Shown here piece by piece: positions 19,038 to 28,484 of a stretch of DNA of 64,000 nucleotides. The notes beneath the pieces were generated by a model. The model was not told the origin of the DNA, did no database searches, and saw only the letters and a program-made list of their open reading frames with translations. The position numbers and the translations under genes are program-made. Positions within the stretch are counted from its first letter, which is position 1; each line of letters begins with the position of its first letter. The stretch is taken from contig NC_018306.1 of NCBI RefSeq assembly GCF_000234665.1, positions 234,031-298,030 on the forward strand. The letters are read 5' to 3'. This DNA comes from Leishmania mexicana MHOM/GT/2001/U1103. Its lineage: Eukaryota > Euglenozoa > Kinetoplastea > Trypanosomatida > Trypanosomatidae.

Positions 19038-20609
19038 ATGTCCACTGCAGCGGACCGGCAGGCGTTTCTCCGCCTCATGGGGCTGACGGACGCCGACGTC
19101 ACCGACCCTGATCACCAACCCTGCACCATGCTCCACTCGCAGACCTCCTCTAGCCACAACGTGACTGACAAGGTGCCTCGCGGAGCCAAGTACAACTCGC
19201 CGACCACGTCATCTGTCGCCGGCCTTTCCCACTCTGCGTCCCTCGGTGGCGATGCGATCCAGTTCTCGCTCATGAACACCACGAACACCCTCCGCGACAC
19301 CTCACCGATCGTCGCTAGCGGGCCGCCGTCGTCGCGGACTCTCTTCTCTGCACCACGCAGTGTGCATTGGGAGGAGGAGAGCATCGCCACGACGTCACAC
19401 TCATCGCAGCTGCCACAGCGAGCAGGTGCATCAGGCTGCACCGCCGCTGTCATCGGTGAGGAGCTGAAGGACGTTGGGAACCGCTCCTTCGAGGCCGGTG
19501 CCTTTCGCGAGGCTGTTCAGCACTACACAGCCGCCATCGATGCCTTGGCTGCCAGCACTACACATAGCGGCGCGGAGGTGCTGCTGCTCAGCGCGTTGTA
19601 CAGCAACCGCTCTGCCGCTTACTTGCAGGCAGCGCACCAGATGCCCACCGTCGAGGATGCCTATGCGCGTGCGTTGTGCGATGCGGACCGAACTGTGTCG
19701 CTGCGCACGTCATGGTTCAAGGGGTATGCGAGGCAGGGCGACGTCTACTTCAAGCTGAAGCGCTACGGCGCCGCGGCGGAGGCGTACGAGATGGCGCTGC
19801 AACTGGACCCGCGTAACAAAATCCTGATGAACGCACTCTCAGAATCCCGCCAGCGCGCAAGGCACAGTGCTAGGGAAGAGCTGGAGCTACGCCGCACAAT
19901 ACGCTCGACCACAAGCACGACTTCGTCGCTCGCGTCGACCGGGACCGCTCAAGCCGGCAGCAGCACATGCGCTGAGGGCGACCCCCGCAGCGGTGCGGCA
20001 GCGTCGCAGCAGGGGCAGACACTAAGCGACGTGTACGATGGCGGTCGTCGTCGCAGTGGCCAGTCACAGCAGTTGTGGGACGCACTGAAGCACGAGGTGG
20101 AGGCGACAGTGCACGAAGCCACCGGTGATGCCTATAGACTGCAGCAGCTTGAGCGGTTCCGGGCGCGGTGCAGCAAGGGAGCTACGCCAACGGCACGGCA
20201 GGCCGCAGAGAGGAAGACTTATGTGAAGGATGCGACTGCCTCGGCTTCCGGTGCACCGGCCTCTGAGCCGATGCGGGAGGCGTCTGTTTCGGGGTCTCGG
20301 TTTAGCGCTGCAACAAGGCCGGATGTCGACGTGGGCACCGCTGCTGCAGCCGCTGCGGCGGAGCGCCGCCATGTGCCGTCTGTTTCGCCGTTCACCGCCA
20401 CGTCTCTGTCGTCTGAGCCTCATCTACCGCCGCGTCGCCGCCACTCTGCCTCGCTTGCCGCTGGCGGCCATGCGGCGGCCATTGCCGCCTTCGATGGGCC
20501 CGTGAAGAATGCTCGCGACGTGCCGTACGAGTTTTCCAGCGCGGCCGCCTCCGCGTATCAGCAGCGGCTGCTCGAGGACTTTCGCAAGCGCAAGGCGACG
20601 AAACAATGA
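19038..20609 (+). CDS. TPR protein with carboxylate-clamp residues, 523 aa
   Basis: A three-helix-pair TPR block (about residues 140-275) starts EELKDVGNRSFEAGAF and ends near AYEMALQLDPRNKIL. This is the pattern of STI1/HOP-type TPR domains that grip the C-terminal EEVD of Hsp90 or Hsp70. The five clamp residues are present at K144, N148, N190, K228 and R232. The N-terminal 135 residues are Ser/Thr-rich. The C-terminal half is low-complexity, ending in a basic helix (YQQRLLEDFRKRK). It is probably a chaperone cofactor, but the exact ortholog is not recognised. The ATG at 19038 follows the likely splice site; an in-frame upstream ATG at 18852 precedes it. Confidence 0.85.
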   Translation: MSTAADRQAFLRLMGLTDADVTDPDHQPCTMLHSQTSSSHNVTDKVPRGAKYNSPTTSSVAGLSHSASLGGDAIQFSLMNTTNTLRDTSPIVASGPPSSRTLFSAPRSVHWEEESIATTSHSSQLPQRAGASGCTAAVIGEELKDVGNRSFEAGAFREAVQHYTAAIDALAASTTHSGAEVLLLSALYSNRSAAYLQAAHQMPTVEDAYARALCDADRTVSLRTSWFKGYARQGDVYFKLKRYGAAAEAYEMALQLDPRNKILMNALSESRQRARHSAREELELRRTIRSTTSTTSSLASTGTAQAGSSTCAEGDPRSGAAASQQGQTLSDVYDGGRRRSGQSQQLWDALKHEVEATVHEATGDAYRLQQLERFRARCSKGATPTARQAAERKTYVKDATASASGAPASEPMREASVSGSRFSAATRPDVDVGTAAAAAAAERRHVPSVSPFTATSLSSEPHLPPRRRHSASLAAGGHAAAIAAFDGPVKNARDVPYEFSSAAASAYQQRLLEDFRKRKATKQ

Positions 20610-21456
20610 GGCTGCAGGGGTGGTGGTGGTGGTGGGGGTGTTGATACGGCGAGGGGAGGGGGGCAACCGCGGTTGCGGACATTGGCGGCAGTCACCAGCG
20701 CCCCTCCCCTCCTCCGCCTCCCACGCCTTGTCTGTCTGCTTGACGCCAGCGGTGTTCAGCGCCTACTTCTCTTCCTCCTGCGCATACTCGCCTGCCCGTG
20801 CGGGTGGGGGAGAGGGAGGCGTGCCGATGTACAGCCAACATGAACGCCGCACGGTGGGGAGGGGGAGGGGAGTCCTCGCTGTGCGGGTATTGAGCACCTT
20901 TTCATTTGTTTTGGGTGGGGAGGGGGCTGCGCGCACATGCACGCGTGCGTGTTTGCGCCTGCCTTCCCACACCTTTCACTACCATGGGGTTATGGACTCT
21001 CCATTCATCCACATCGAGGCCTATGTATCTCAGCGTCTTTCTCTATTTCTTTCTACATGTCTGCGTGTCTATGTCTGTCGGGGTCCCCGTGTGCGTCTAT
21101 GTGCGTGCATCGAGCGCAACCCACCGCCCCCCCCCTGCGCCCACCACCGGGTGTGCGCGTGTGGGTGCGTGTGCCGTTCCGGAGCAGCTCCGCGGCCGAT
21201 GGTGCGTCTGGTCTGGCCAAACGGGAAACAAAACGCGGTGGCGGGCGTCGGTGCGGACGCTGGCGCGCCTAATGCACTCGTCCTCGCGCTAGCCATGCCA
21301 GCCTTTCAACCTCACTAGTGCGAAGGCGGGAGGCCTTGTTATGCGGACGTGCGTGGACGCGCCCTTGCCCCCGGCCATCGGCCTCGTGGGATGGAGGCGT
21401 GCGTACGCCGCGGCTGCCCTGCCCTCGCCAATCTCGCGCATGACTTCCACGGATGG
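20610..21456 (+). other. Intergenic region between TPR gene and ARPC4
   Basis: No gene seen. Contains GT- and G-rich stretches (20618-20660) and C/T-rich stretches. Open frames here lack recognisable domains. Confidence 0.6.
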
Positions 21457-21542
21457 CTCCTCCCCTTTACCTGCTTGACTTGACCCCCAAACCTCGTTGT
21501 CCATGCGCTGGCCTCCCTCGCTCATGGCGCCCGCACTCGTAG
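21457..21542 (+). promoter_or_regulatory. Polypyrimidine tract and splice acceptor for ARPC4
   Basis: The C/T-rich stretch from 21457 is followed by the first AG only at 21541-21542, giving a 5' UTR of about 43 nt. Confidence 0.6.
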
Positions 21543-21585
21543 ATACGCCCTCCCCCCACACACGAACCGGCGGGGCGTGAGACGG

Positions 21586-22218
21586 ATGGCAGTGGCCAAG
21601 CAGCCGTACTACAACTGCGTCGAGCGCACGCTGTTGGTTGCGCTGTGCTTGCAGTCTTTTGCCTCCGAGGTGACAGAGGGGTGCGCCGTGCCAGAGGTGG
21701 AGCTGGTGCCACCCGACGCGGGCACCGGTGCCCCGCCGCCTTCATTCCTCGTCCCCCCTGCCACCCCCCACGCAGCGTTGCGGTGTCACCCGCTGCGGCT
21801 GCAGTGGAGCAGCGGGGACGAATGCTTCATTGAGGGGTCATGCGACAGCACTCGCGTGTCCTTCTGGCTTGCAGCGGCACACCAGCCCGACGACCCCCTC
21901 TCGACGCAGCTACTTAGCGAATACATGGCGTTCTTCTGCTCTCACGGCGCCGCCACCGGTGCACTGCCGATCCTTCGCTGCACCCCGGTGCGAAGGACGT
22001 CGACAGGGAAACCGGGAGCAGTTGCGGCGGGCCAACCCATCTACGACGTGTCGTTCTTAGTGCTGGCCGAGCACGTGTACGAGTACGGCCGGCAGCGCCT
22101 GGCGCGGTGGATACTGACATTCGTCGAGGAGGTCGAGGCCGCCGTTGCGAACTTAAAAGTGGCGCTGAACGCCAGGCGGCGCGCAGCTGCGCAGGAGTTT
22201 TTCGCACTACCTGCGTAG
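21586..22218 (+). CDS. ARPC4: Arp2/3 complex 20 kDa subunit (ARPC4)
   Basis: ARPC4 is part of the core of the Arp2/3 complex, which nucleates branched actin filaments. The protein aligns end to end by eye with the family: PYYNCVERTLLVALCLQSF at the N-terminus (human PYLNAVRATLQAALCLENF), then PEVE, FIEGSCDSTRVSF, YDVSFLVL and a C-terminal FVEEVEAAVANLKVALNARR ending AAAQEFF. At 210 residues it is longer than the usual about 168. The extra sequence is two insertions: a Pro-rich loop at about residues 47-72 and an Arg/Gly/Ala loop before the IYDVSF strand. The frame is open to a GTG nine bases upstream, but the first ATG at 21586 is the sensible start. A SIDER-like element follows in its 3' region. 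Confidence 0.92.
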   Translation: MAVAKQPYYNCVERTLLVALCLQSFASEVTEGCAVPEVELVPPDAGTGAPPPSFLVPPATPHAALRCHPLRLQWSSGDECFIEGSCDSTRVSFWLAAAHQPDDPLSTQLLSEYMAFFCSHGAATGALPILRCTPVRRTSTGKPGAVAAGQPIYDVSFLVLAEHVYEYGRQRLARWILTFVEEVEAAVANLKVALNARRRAAAQEFFALPA

Positions 22219-22738
22219 GCAGACGGACAGCAGCGGGGTGGGGGCAAGGGGACGGTGGATTAATGTTCATGTGTGTGCGCATGTGCACACTCCCTGTTAA
22301 CCGTGTGTCTCAGCCCCGATCCCTTCCCCATGTGGAGCTCGCGGTGGATGAAGAACTCGAACGCGCGCACGACGGCGGCGACAGGCACCTCAGCCCTGAT
22401 GTGCTGGTACGCGCTCCACCCGCGCCGTCCGTCTCTCTCCAACACCTCGTTGTTTTCCCCTAGGGCCGATCTCTTCGTGTTTCGTTGCTGTAGCTTCCCT
22501 CGTGCACGCGGTCTCCGACTGCCACCGGGTGGTGGATGCGCCACTGCGACGTGCCGACTCTGTTAAACGGAATCGAAGTACCGGGTCGAGGCAGTGTGTT
22601 CGCACGCCGCCCCGTTTGGTGGACGTGCATGCTTTCCTCACGCCCGCACGCGCGCCGCCTGCGCCGAGGTGTCCTCGATCTGGGCAAAATCATCTTCCAG
22701 AGCAGGCGGGTGGGCCCATGGCCCTTCGGCGGTGCGGT
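22219..22738 (+). other. Intergenic region after ARPC4, before the SIDER-like element
   Basis: No gene seen. Probably 3' UTR of ARPC4, leading into the repeated element at 22739. Confidence 0.6.
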
Positions 22739-23343
22739 GGTGCACGACACGCACGCCATGCGCATCTCTGCTGCTCTTCTTTTTCCTCTACGCTCTGTGC
22801 CCCGGATGACGAGGGGGGGGCACACATCTCCGTGCGCGGCATCACGCGGTCCGGTGGCGCCCCCCTCTCTCCCTGCCAATGCCGAACCACTTTTGGCGGT
22901 GACAGGGTGAGGTGCCGACGACGTGGGGAGGTCCGAGCGACGTATCGCTACGGATGTCGGCGGTCAGGCCCTGGCTAGCATTGCACCGAAGCCACCCGAG
23001 TCCGTGCACGCCTTTGTGCCATCCGTGCTATAAGGCAGGGTGGCGGCGTGACTCGGAGCGTATCCGACCCCCGCCCCTCACACTGTCCAGTGGTGGTGCG
23101 GGGAGCCCGTGTGCCGCCGCGAGGGGGATGCACCAGGCGGCGACCTGCGGCGCGGGTGTGTGGGTAGAGTGTGAGGCAGGGGCCGCGCTCTCGGATGGCT
23201 GAGTAGGCGCATTGTGCTGTAGCGCGTGTGTCTAGCGCTGCCTTCGACCTCGCGACGGGTGCCCATGGCAGGGCCGGAGGCTCGAGAGCGGCGGCGCACT
23301 TGTGTTGTATGGCAGAGAAATGGGCACACGCTGAGGAAAACAA
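22739..23343 (+). mobile_element. SIDER2-like retroposon, copy A
   Basis: A 605 bp segment repeated almost exactly at 51183-51788. I can see only three differences: G versus A in the GACGAGG/GACAAGG segment near 22811, one G fewer in the following G-run, and T versus C at 23321. It lies in a 3' intergenic region, has no long open frame and ends A-rich (GAGGAAAACAA). Its size and 3' UTR location fit the short interspersed degenerate retroposons (SIDERs) of Leishmania. Family assignment rests on these features and memory, not an alignment. No target-site duplication is obvious. Confidence 0.55.
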
Positions 23344-23573
23344 CGAGTGAGACATACGTAGTCGGCTTGCTGACAGTGGTGCTGGACACACCTCTCGATG
23401 ACACGTGACTTGTGCACCGCAGGGCGGACAGCGACACTGCGCGCTGTGCTGGTCAGCACACACACCGCTCATGCTACGCCTCCATCTCCCTTCTTCTGCC
23501 TGTGTTTTACTTTGCGTGTCACGGCGTTGGCTCTCGTGCTCGACACGCCAGCGCTCTCTCCCCCACACGCGCA
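23344..23573 (+). other. Intergenic region after SIDER-like copy A
   Basis: No gene seen. C/T-rich stretches near 23480-23510 could be alternative splice-acceptor tracts for the next gene. Confidence 0.5.
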
Positions 23574-23580
23574 CGCACAC

Positions 23581-23631
23581 CTCCTTTTCCTCTGCCTTGC
23601 ATACGACGCGGCGCACCGCTGGACCCCGAAG
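23581..23631 (+). promoter_or_regulatory. Polypyrimidine tract and splice acceptor for the coiled-coil gene
   Basis: CTCCTTTTCCTCTGCCTTGC tract with the first AG at 23630-23631, about 103 nt before the ATG. A second AG at 23727-23728 would leave only 6 nt. Confidence 0.5.
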
Positions 23632-23734
23632 TCCTCGACGCACACACGTTCAAGGACGCGTGAGCAACGCCCCACACTCCCGACCACTGCCGGTGCTTCT
23701 TGGCTTTTGTGTTCCTCTCTCCGCTCAGGTTTCC

Positions 23735-24700
23735 ATGTCGGAGGAGCTTATCGTGCAGTGGGCGAAGCGTGTCTCGGACGCTGAGGAGGAGCTCCATCGA
23801 ATGGAGGAGGACATCAACGCCGTCAAGCAGCAGCGCAAGCTGCTCAAGACGGAGATTCGAAAATACGAAGACGTCGTGGCGAGCGAGAAGTGCGACCTCC
23901 TCACCTCGCTAGAGAGGGTGGAGGCGCAGGCGAAGGATTTGGGTGCCCAGTGCGAGGCGACGCTAACAGAGAAGGACCGTGTGGAGGCGGAGTACATGGC
24001 CACCTTGGACGCCTACGAGAACCTGCACTTCCTTGTGCGCGAGATCAAGGATGCCGAGGAGCACCTGCAAAGCCGTGACGACCTTGAGGTTTGTCTGCAG
24101 CGCGAGAGCATCACGTGGGCGGAGGAAGAGCACGCGCTCCGCCGTAAGCTTCACCAGCTTCAGCAGCAGCAAGCGCAGGCTCGCCGCGCGCAAGAGGCCG
24201 AGCTGCGCGAGCTAGAGGCCCAGCTTTCGAACGTCGAGCAACGTCAGCGCGACGAAAGGGCAGGGCGGTGCGTAGAGGTGGCTCAAGCGGCCCGCCGCGT
24301 GGTGCAGAGCAGTCGTCAGCCGACGCCCGCGTCACCCAAGCCCGTCACGTCAGCCGAGGAAGACGCCTTCGTGAGTGCCAACGCGGGCGGTGCAATGCCC
24401 ATCAGATCTGCGCCGCTCAAGTCGTGCTTGAAGACTCCCGTCAGTGGCAGCACAAGCGGCAGCACAGCAACTACGGCCCCCCGCCCCACCACCGCCGCCT
24501 CAGCGCCGGTGAGCCGCTGCGCCTCGCAGTCGTTGGTGTCCGACGCTGCCGTGAGCGGCGTACAGCGGCAAGGAGTCGATGGAGGTGATCAGCCGTCGCT
24601 GCGGTTGCTGCAGGAGATGCGTGCCTACTCGTACGGGGCACCATGCAAGGCCGGCGCTCGCAAGCGCGAGTTCCTGGGAGACGCCACCAACAGTCAGTGA
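23735..24700 (+). CDS. Coiled-coil protein with C-terminal destruction-box motif, 321 aa
   Basis: Residues 1-190 form a continuous heptad-rich coiled coil, starting MSEELIVQWAKRVSDAEEEL and running through repeated Glu/Arg/Gln segments. Residues 200-300 are Ala/Ser/Thr-rich linker with a PLKSCLKTPVS patch. The last ten residues before the end contain R311-E-F-L-G-D-A-T-N319, which matches the RxxLxxxxN D-box and closely resembles cyclin B D-boxes. No enzymatic domain is seen and I do not recognise the ortholog. A cell-cycle-regulated structural role is inference only. The start is the first ATG after either candidate splice acceptor. Confidence 0.85.
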   Translation: MSEELIVQWAKRVSDAEEELHRMEEDINAVKQQRKLLKTEIRKYEDVVASEKCDLLTSLERVEAQAKDLGAQCEATLTEKDRVEAEYMATLDAYENLHFLVREIKDAEEHLQSRDDLEVCLQRESITWAEEEHALRRKLHQLQQQQAQARRAQEAELRELEAQLSNVEQRQRDERAGRCVEVAQAARRVVQSSRQPTPASPKPVTSAEEDAFVSANAGGAMPIRSAPLKSCLKTPVSGSTSGSTATTAPRPTTAASAPVSRCASQSLVSDAAVSGVQRQGVDGGDQPSLRLLQEMRAYSYGAPCKAGARKREFLGDATNSQ

Positions 24701-25580
24701 TGGGCCCGCTTGTCGCGGCGTTACCCCTGTAACAGAGGCCGCGGAGAGGAGAGGAGAGGAGCGTGAGGGTGAGTGGTTGGGGGTGGCGCATCGCCTTGGC
24801 GATACGCACTCACCGGAGCTCACGAAGGCGAAGGTGACACCTCACTGCTCGAGCGCCACGTGCACGAAGTGCAATGCGCAGCCACCATCATCTCTCCTCC
24901 TCCCCCCCTCCCCCATGCCATTCCTTTGGTCGCCCCGAGGGCGCCTGCGCGGAGGCCTTCCCCACCACGGTGCGGGGTACTTAGATTGATAGATAGACCC
25001 TCTTTGTGCAATGGCGTTGCCCCTGCGCAGGACGGAGGCGTCATGCTTGCCTGTGAGTGCGCGCGCGCGTTGGGGCCGCCTTCCTTCATCGTCCCTGGCC
25101 GCACGTACGCATGGCAGCGGCGCGTGCTCGTCTAAGCAAGGTGTGCAACAGCGGAGGTTGTGTAAAGTGGTACGTCGACCCAGAGAAACGAAATGTGAGC
25201 ACCGTGCCGCCGGCACGCGCGGGCAGAGGGTGCACCGATGTGACCCCTGGCTGCGAGCGCATTGGCCCTGTTGGCTTTGGAGGACTCGTTCTAAACACGG
25301 AACCTGCCACTGTGCGTGCTGGCATGCGCATGTATGTGTGTGAATGTGACGGCGCCCTTGCCGACGCACCGGCTTTCCCCTGCTGCGCATCCGCCCTGAC
25401 AGTTGTGGGACGGTCTCTGCTTGCACTGCACGTGCGCGCTTGCAGAGCGACGTCTTCACGGAATGCCGTTACTCATCGCTGCTTCGGTGCGGCCTCCCCG
25501 CCCGCATTTTACTGCGCGCCGTGCCTGCGTGAGCCGCTCAGCGCAGTCGTCGCACCTCTCCGCTACCATCGCCTCGCCCA
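24701..25580 (+). other. Intergenic region before DPH7
   Basis: No gene seen. Contains a purine run (GAGAGGAGAGGAGAGG near 24737) and C/T tracts at 24890-24915. The frame of the next gene stays open up to 25403 without domain content. Confidence 0.55.
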
Positions 25581-25716
25581 TTGCCTCCCTCTACTCTCCC
25601 TCTGCCTGGCTACTGCGCTTTCTTCCGCGTCTGCGCGCGGTGCGGCTCGTCGACTTCACTGCTGCGGGACTGCCCTTCGCTTTGTTGGGGTGGTCGTATG
25701 GGCGGCTTGGATTGAG
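25581..25716 (+). promoter_or_regulatory. Polypyrimidine tract and splice acceptor for DPH7
   Basis: CTCCCTCTACTCTCCCTCTG-type tract around 25583-25630. The first AG after it is at 25715-25716. No ATG lies between that AG and 25847. Confidence 0.55.
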
Positions 25717-25846
25717 GAGAGAGCGCGGAGCACAGAGGACGTCGCCGGGGCCGATATTCAGCGAGGTGGACTCCCTCGAGCTCGTCAGGTGCCTCCCCTT
25801 CCCTCCCCGCATTGAGAGAGACCGCACGCACCGCGAGACACGCTGC

Positions 25847-27583
25847 ATGTCGGAGAGCAGTTGCACGATGACGATGCCCGCACAAGTCCGCAGCCGTAGC
25901 GCTGTGCCGTTTGAACTCCAGCGGGTCGCCTCCGTGGACACCCCCCGCACTTGCAACTGCCTGCTAGCTGCCCCCTCCCCGCCCCCGAGCGACCCCGGTG
26001 GCTTGTCGGCTCAGTCCTCTGCTGCCCCAGACGGTGCAGAAGTCCAGAGACCGGCGCTCCGCTTCCTCGCTGCCTCATACGAACTGAGGGTTGCCTCTTC
26101 GTCGGCTACTGCCCCCGCTCTGACAGAGGCCAGTGACGGGGACAAGGCTGCAGGGCCGAGGCACGTCGGCGAATGTGCGCTCTATCAATGCGTTGCTTCC
26201 GGGGATGGGGAGGCGGCGGATCAGACTTCTCTCCATGTGCAGCGCCGCACAGCGGCGCTGCCCGGTGTCTTCGACGCTGTGTCGGTGGCCTCATCATTCT
26301 TCAGCACCTCAGCCCTGCTCTCTACCGCCGACGCGCCGCAGTGCATTGTGCTGGCGTGCACGGATGGGAGTGTGCGAGTCCTCAACCCCTTCACGCTCAG
26401 CCCCGTAGTGGACCCGCTGCGTGGTCTTCACGCAAAGATGTTGACCAGCTGCACGGCGCTTCACTGTCCCACTCCACACCTCTTGTGCTCAGCCCACACG
26501 GGGGCAGTTTATCTGTACTCGCTCGCAGAACGGTGTGTGACGCAGGAGCTGGAGGGGCATGAGTACGACGCGTGGTGCACGGCGATGCTGCCTACTGGTG
26601 GATGGTGGCCCGCTGCCCCGGCTTCTCCTCCCAGTGGAGGCTGCAGCGACCACGACGACAATGACGGTGGAGCAGAGGCTGGTCACATGCCCACCAGGGC
26701 CAGCACAAGCGCGTTGCTCGCGTCTGGCGGCGACGATGGTTACTGCAAGCTGTATGATACACGCACCAGCCCCAGTCGCGCCGTTAGCCGCTCACGCTTC
26801 GATGCCGGCGTGGTTTCCATTACACCTGTGCTGGACACTCTCGACGGCTTGTCGACCGCCCACGCCACACCATATCTACTGGTGGGCTCGTACGACGAGT
26901 CCATCTCGCTCGTCGACGTGCGCAGCATGCGGCGTTCTGTGGCGCAGCGCGGCAGGCTTGGCGGAGGCGTGTGGCGCACGTCCCGCTGCCTCCTCCCGCT
27001 ATGGGACTCCGAGGCTGTCGTGTCGGACGACGTCGGGGCCGTGGCGGGTGACGACGGTAACGTGAACCTGTCGCTTCTGCTGGCCAGCACGAGGACTGAT
27101 TGCTGCCTCAGTGAGGCGAAGCGGCCGTGCACGATGCAGTCTCTCGCTAACGGGTGGGTCAACACCTCTAACGTTCTTGTGCTGCCGCTGATGCAGCGCG
27201 GGGCTGTGCTGCTGCCGTACGACGTGCGAGCCTCTGCGGAGGAGGTGTTCGGTAATGCAGACGTGCCTCTCACGTACTTCTACGGTGAGACTGCGGAGGG
27301 CGACTCAGAGGCGGCGCCTGGCGCCCCGCTCGTTCCTACGTTGACAGACAACACCCTGGTGTACGACGCAGCGGTGCTGCGGCCACTCGACTGGATCAAC
27401 TCCGGTGGCACGGGGACGTTGGCGGACAGATCGGCTGCCATGGTGGCCACCGTTTCCTTCTACGAAAGGCGTATCGACGTATGGACAGTGGCGGCGGGGC
27501 AGCCGGGGGAGGGGCGTGACGGCAGACCACCACGCCGCACATCGCACGAACCACTCGACGTAACGAAAGAAGGCGTGTCTTGA
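25847..27583 (+). CDS. DPH7: Diphthine methylesterase-like WD40 protein (DPH7/WDR85 family), 578 aa
   Basis: DPH7 removes the methyl ester from diphthine on elongation factor 2, the step before final amidation to diphthamide. The WD40 blades carry the family signatures in order: GHEYDAWC (H238), GGDDGYCKLYDTR (about 293), GSYDESISLVDVRSM (about 347) and GGGVWR (about 372). The GHEYDAWC, GSYDE and GGVWR set separates DPH7 from ordinary WD40 proteins. Low-complexity insertions make it longer than human DPH7 (about 450 residues). The ATG at 25847 is the first after the splice acceptor; the open frame continues upstream to 25403, but that part is 5' UTR-like. Confidence 0.82.
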   Translation: MSESSCTMTMPAQVRSRSAVPFELQRVASVDTPRTCNCLLAAPSPPPSDPGGLSAQSSAAPDGAEVQRPALRFLAASYELRVASSSATAPALTEASDGDKAAGPRHVGECALYQCVASGDGEAADQTSLHVQRRTAALPGVFDAVSVASSFFSTSALLSTADAPQCIVLACTDGSVRVLNPFTLSPVVDPLRGLHAKMLTSCTALHCPTPHLLCSAHTGAVYLYSLAERCVTQELEGHEYDAWCTAMLPTGGWWPAAPASPPSGGCSDHDDNDGGAEAGHMPTRASTSALLASGGDDGYCKLYDTRTSPSRAVSRSRFDAGVVSITPVLDTLDGLSTAHATPYLLVGSYDESISLVDVRSMRRSVAQRGRLGGGVWRTSRCLLPLWDSEAVVSDDVGAVAGDDGNVNLSLLLASTRTDCCLSEAKRPCTMQSLANGWVNTSNVLVLPLMQRGAVLLPYDVRASAEEVFGNADVPLTYFYGETAEGDSEAAPGAPLVPTLTDNTLVYDAAVLRPLDWINSGGTGTLADRSAAMVATVSFYERRIDVWTVAAGQPGEGRDGRPPRRTSHEPLDVTKEGVS

Positions 27584-28192
27584 GCGCGTCGCCTCCGCCG
27601 TCCAACGCGCGGTGTGCGTGCGACCTCACGTGTGTTTCGACTCGCTCATCAGCTGAACGTGTGAGGCTGTGGTGCAAACACCGAAGTAGCCGGGACATAC
27701 ACAGAGAAGGAAGAAGCAGGCCGGGTGAGCGGCGACGGTGCTGGGCGCCCTCTTTACGCTGTGCGTGTGTTATCGCCAGTGCTTTGACGTAGAGGGGCGC
27801 CGAGCCCTCCCCTGACGTGCTACTCATCCCTCCCTCCGCTTCTCTTTCTCTGGGCAACACCTTACCACTCACGCAGGGGTCACATGCTGCCTGAGAAGCC
27901 ATGAACACGTGTCGGCTCGCTACTTCCCGCACCCACAGGCAACGCTCGGCTAAAACGCCTGCGTGCACGCCAATGCGTGTGCCGCCCGCGCCTTGTCACC
28001 TCTGCGCAAGGAAGGTGTGATGCGATGAGGTGACGCTGACGCGCTCGGCACCACGTTGGCTATTCTCTTCTTGTTCTTGCTCTGCGTAACGCTTGTGCTG
28101 CCGCTGCCGCTGCACCGCGCACCGACCACTTAGTGCAGGGCACCGCCGCGCTGCTACCGTGCCGGCATCATCTTGCATGCGTTCCTTTATCC
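27584..28192 (+). other. Intergenic region between DPH7 and the ProA-like gene
   Basis: No gene seen in this 0.6 kb. Expected 3' UTR of DPH7. Confidence 0.55.
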
Positions 28193-28235
28193 GCGTCTGT
28201 CATCTCCCTTCCTCCTGACCTTTCTCCTCCTGCAG
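28193..28235 (+). promoter_or_regulatory. Polypyrimidine tract and splice acceptor for the ProA-like gene
   Basis: Strong C/T tract ending TCCTCCTGCAG with AG at 28234-28235. The next 249 nt have no ATG before 28485. Confidence 0.65.
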
Positions 28236-28484
28236 CTGCCACCAAATCTTGCGGTCTCTCACCTGAGGCACACCCCATCGCGGCTGGGTGCCCTCTCGCT
28301 TCTATACGCAACCCGCCCCATACCACGTCTGCGCTTTACCCGGCTGGCGCCCCCCCCCCCCACCGCCATCTCGTTTCTGGTGCTCGTCGTCCCCTCACAA
28401 CTTAGTTGTTGGCTGCTCACCTCTCCGCGTCTGCGGTCCATCACCGCCATCCCCTAGCGCGCGTGCTGGCGTTGAGCCTGCGCG

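Noticed and set aside
22912..23202. Identical 96-residue frames inside both SIDER-like copies (also 51357-51647)
   Set aside because: The identity reflects the duplicated DNA; the first codon is GTG and no domain is present, so not taken as a gene.
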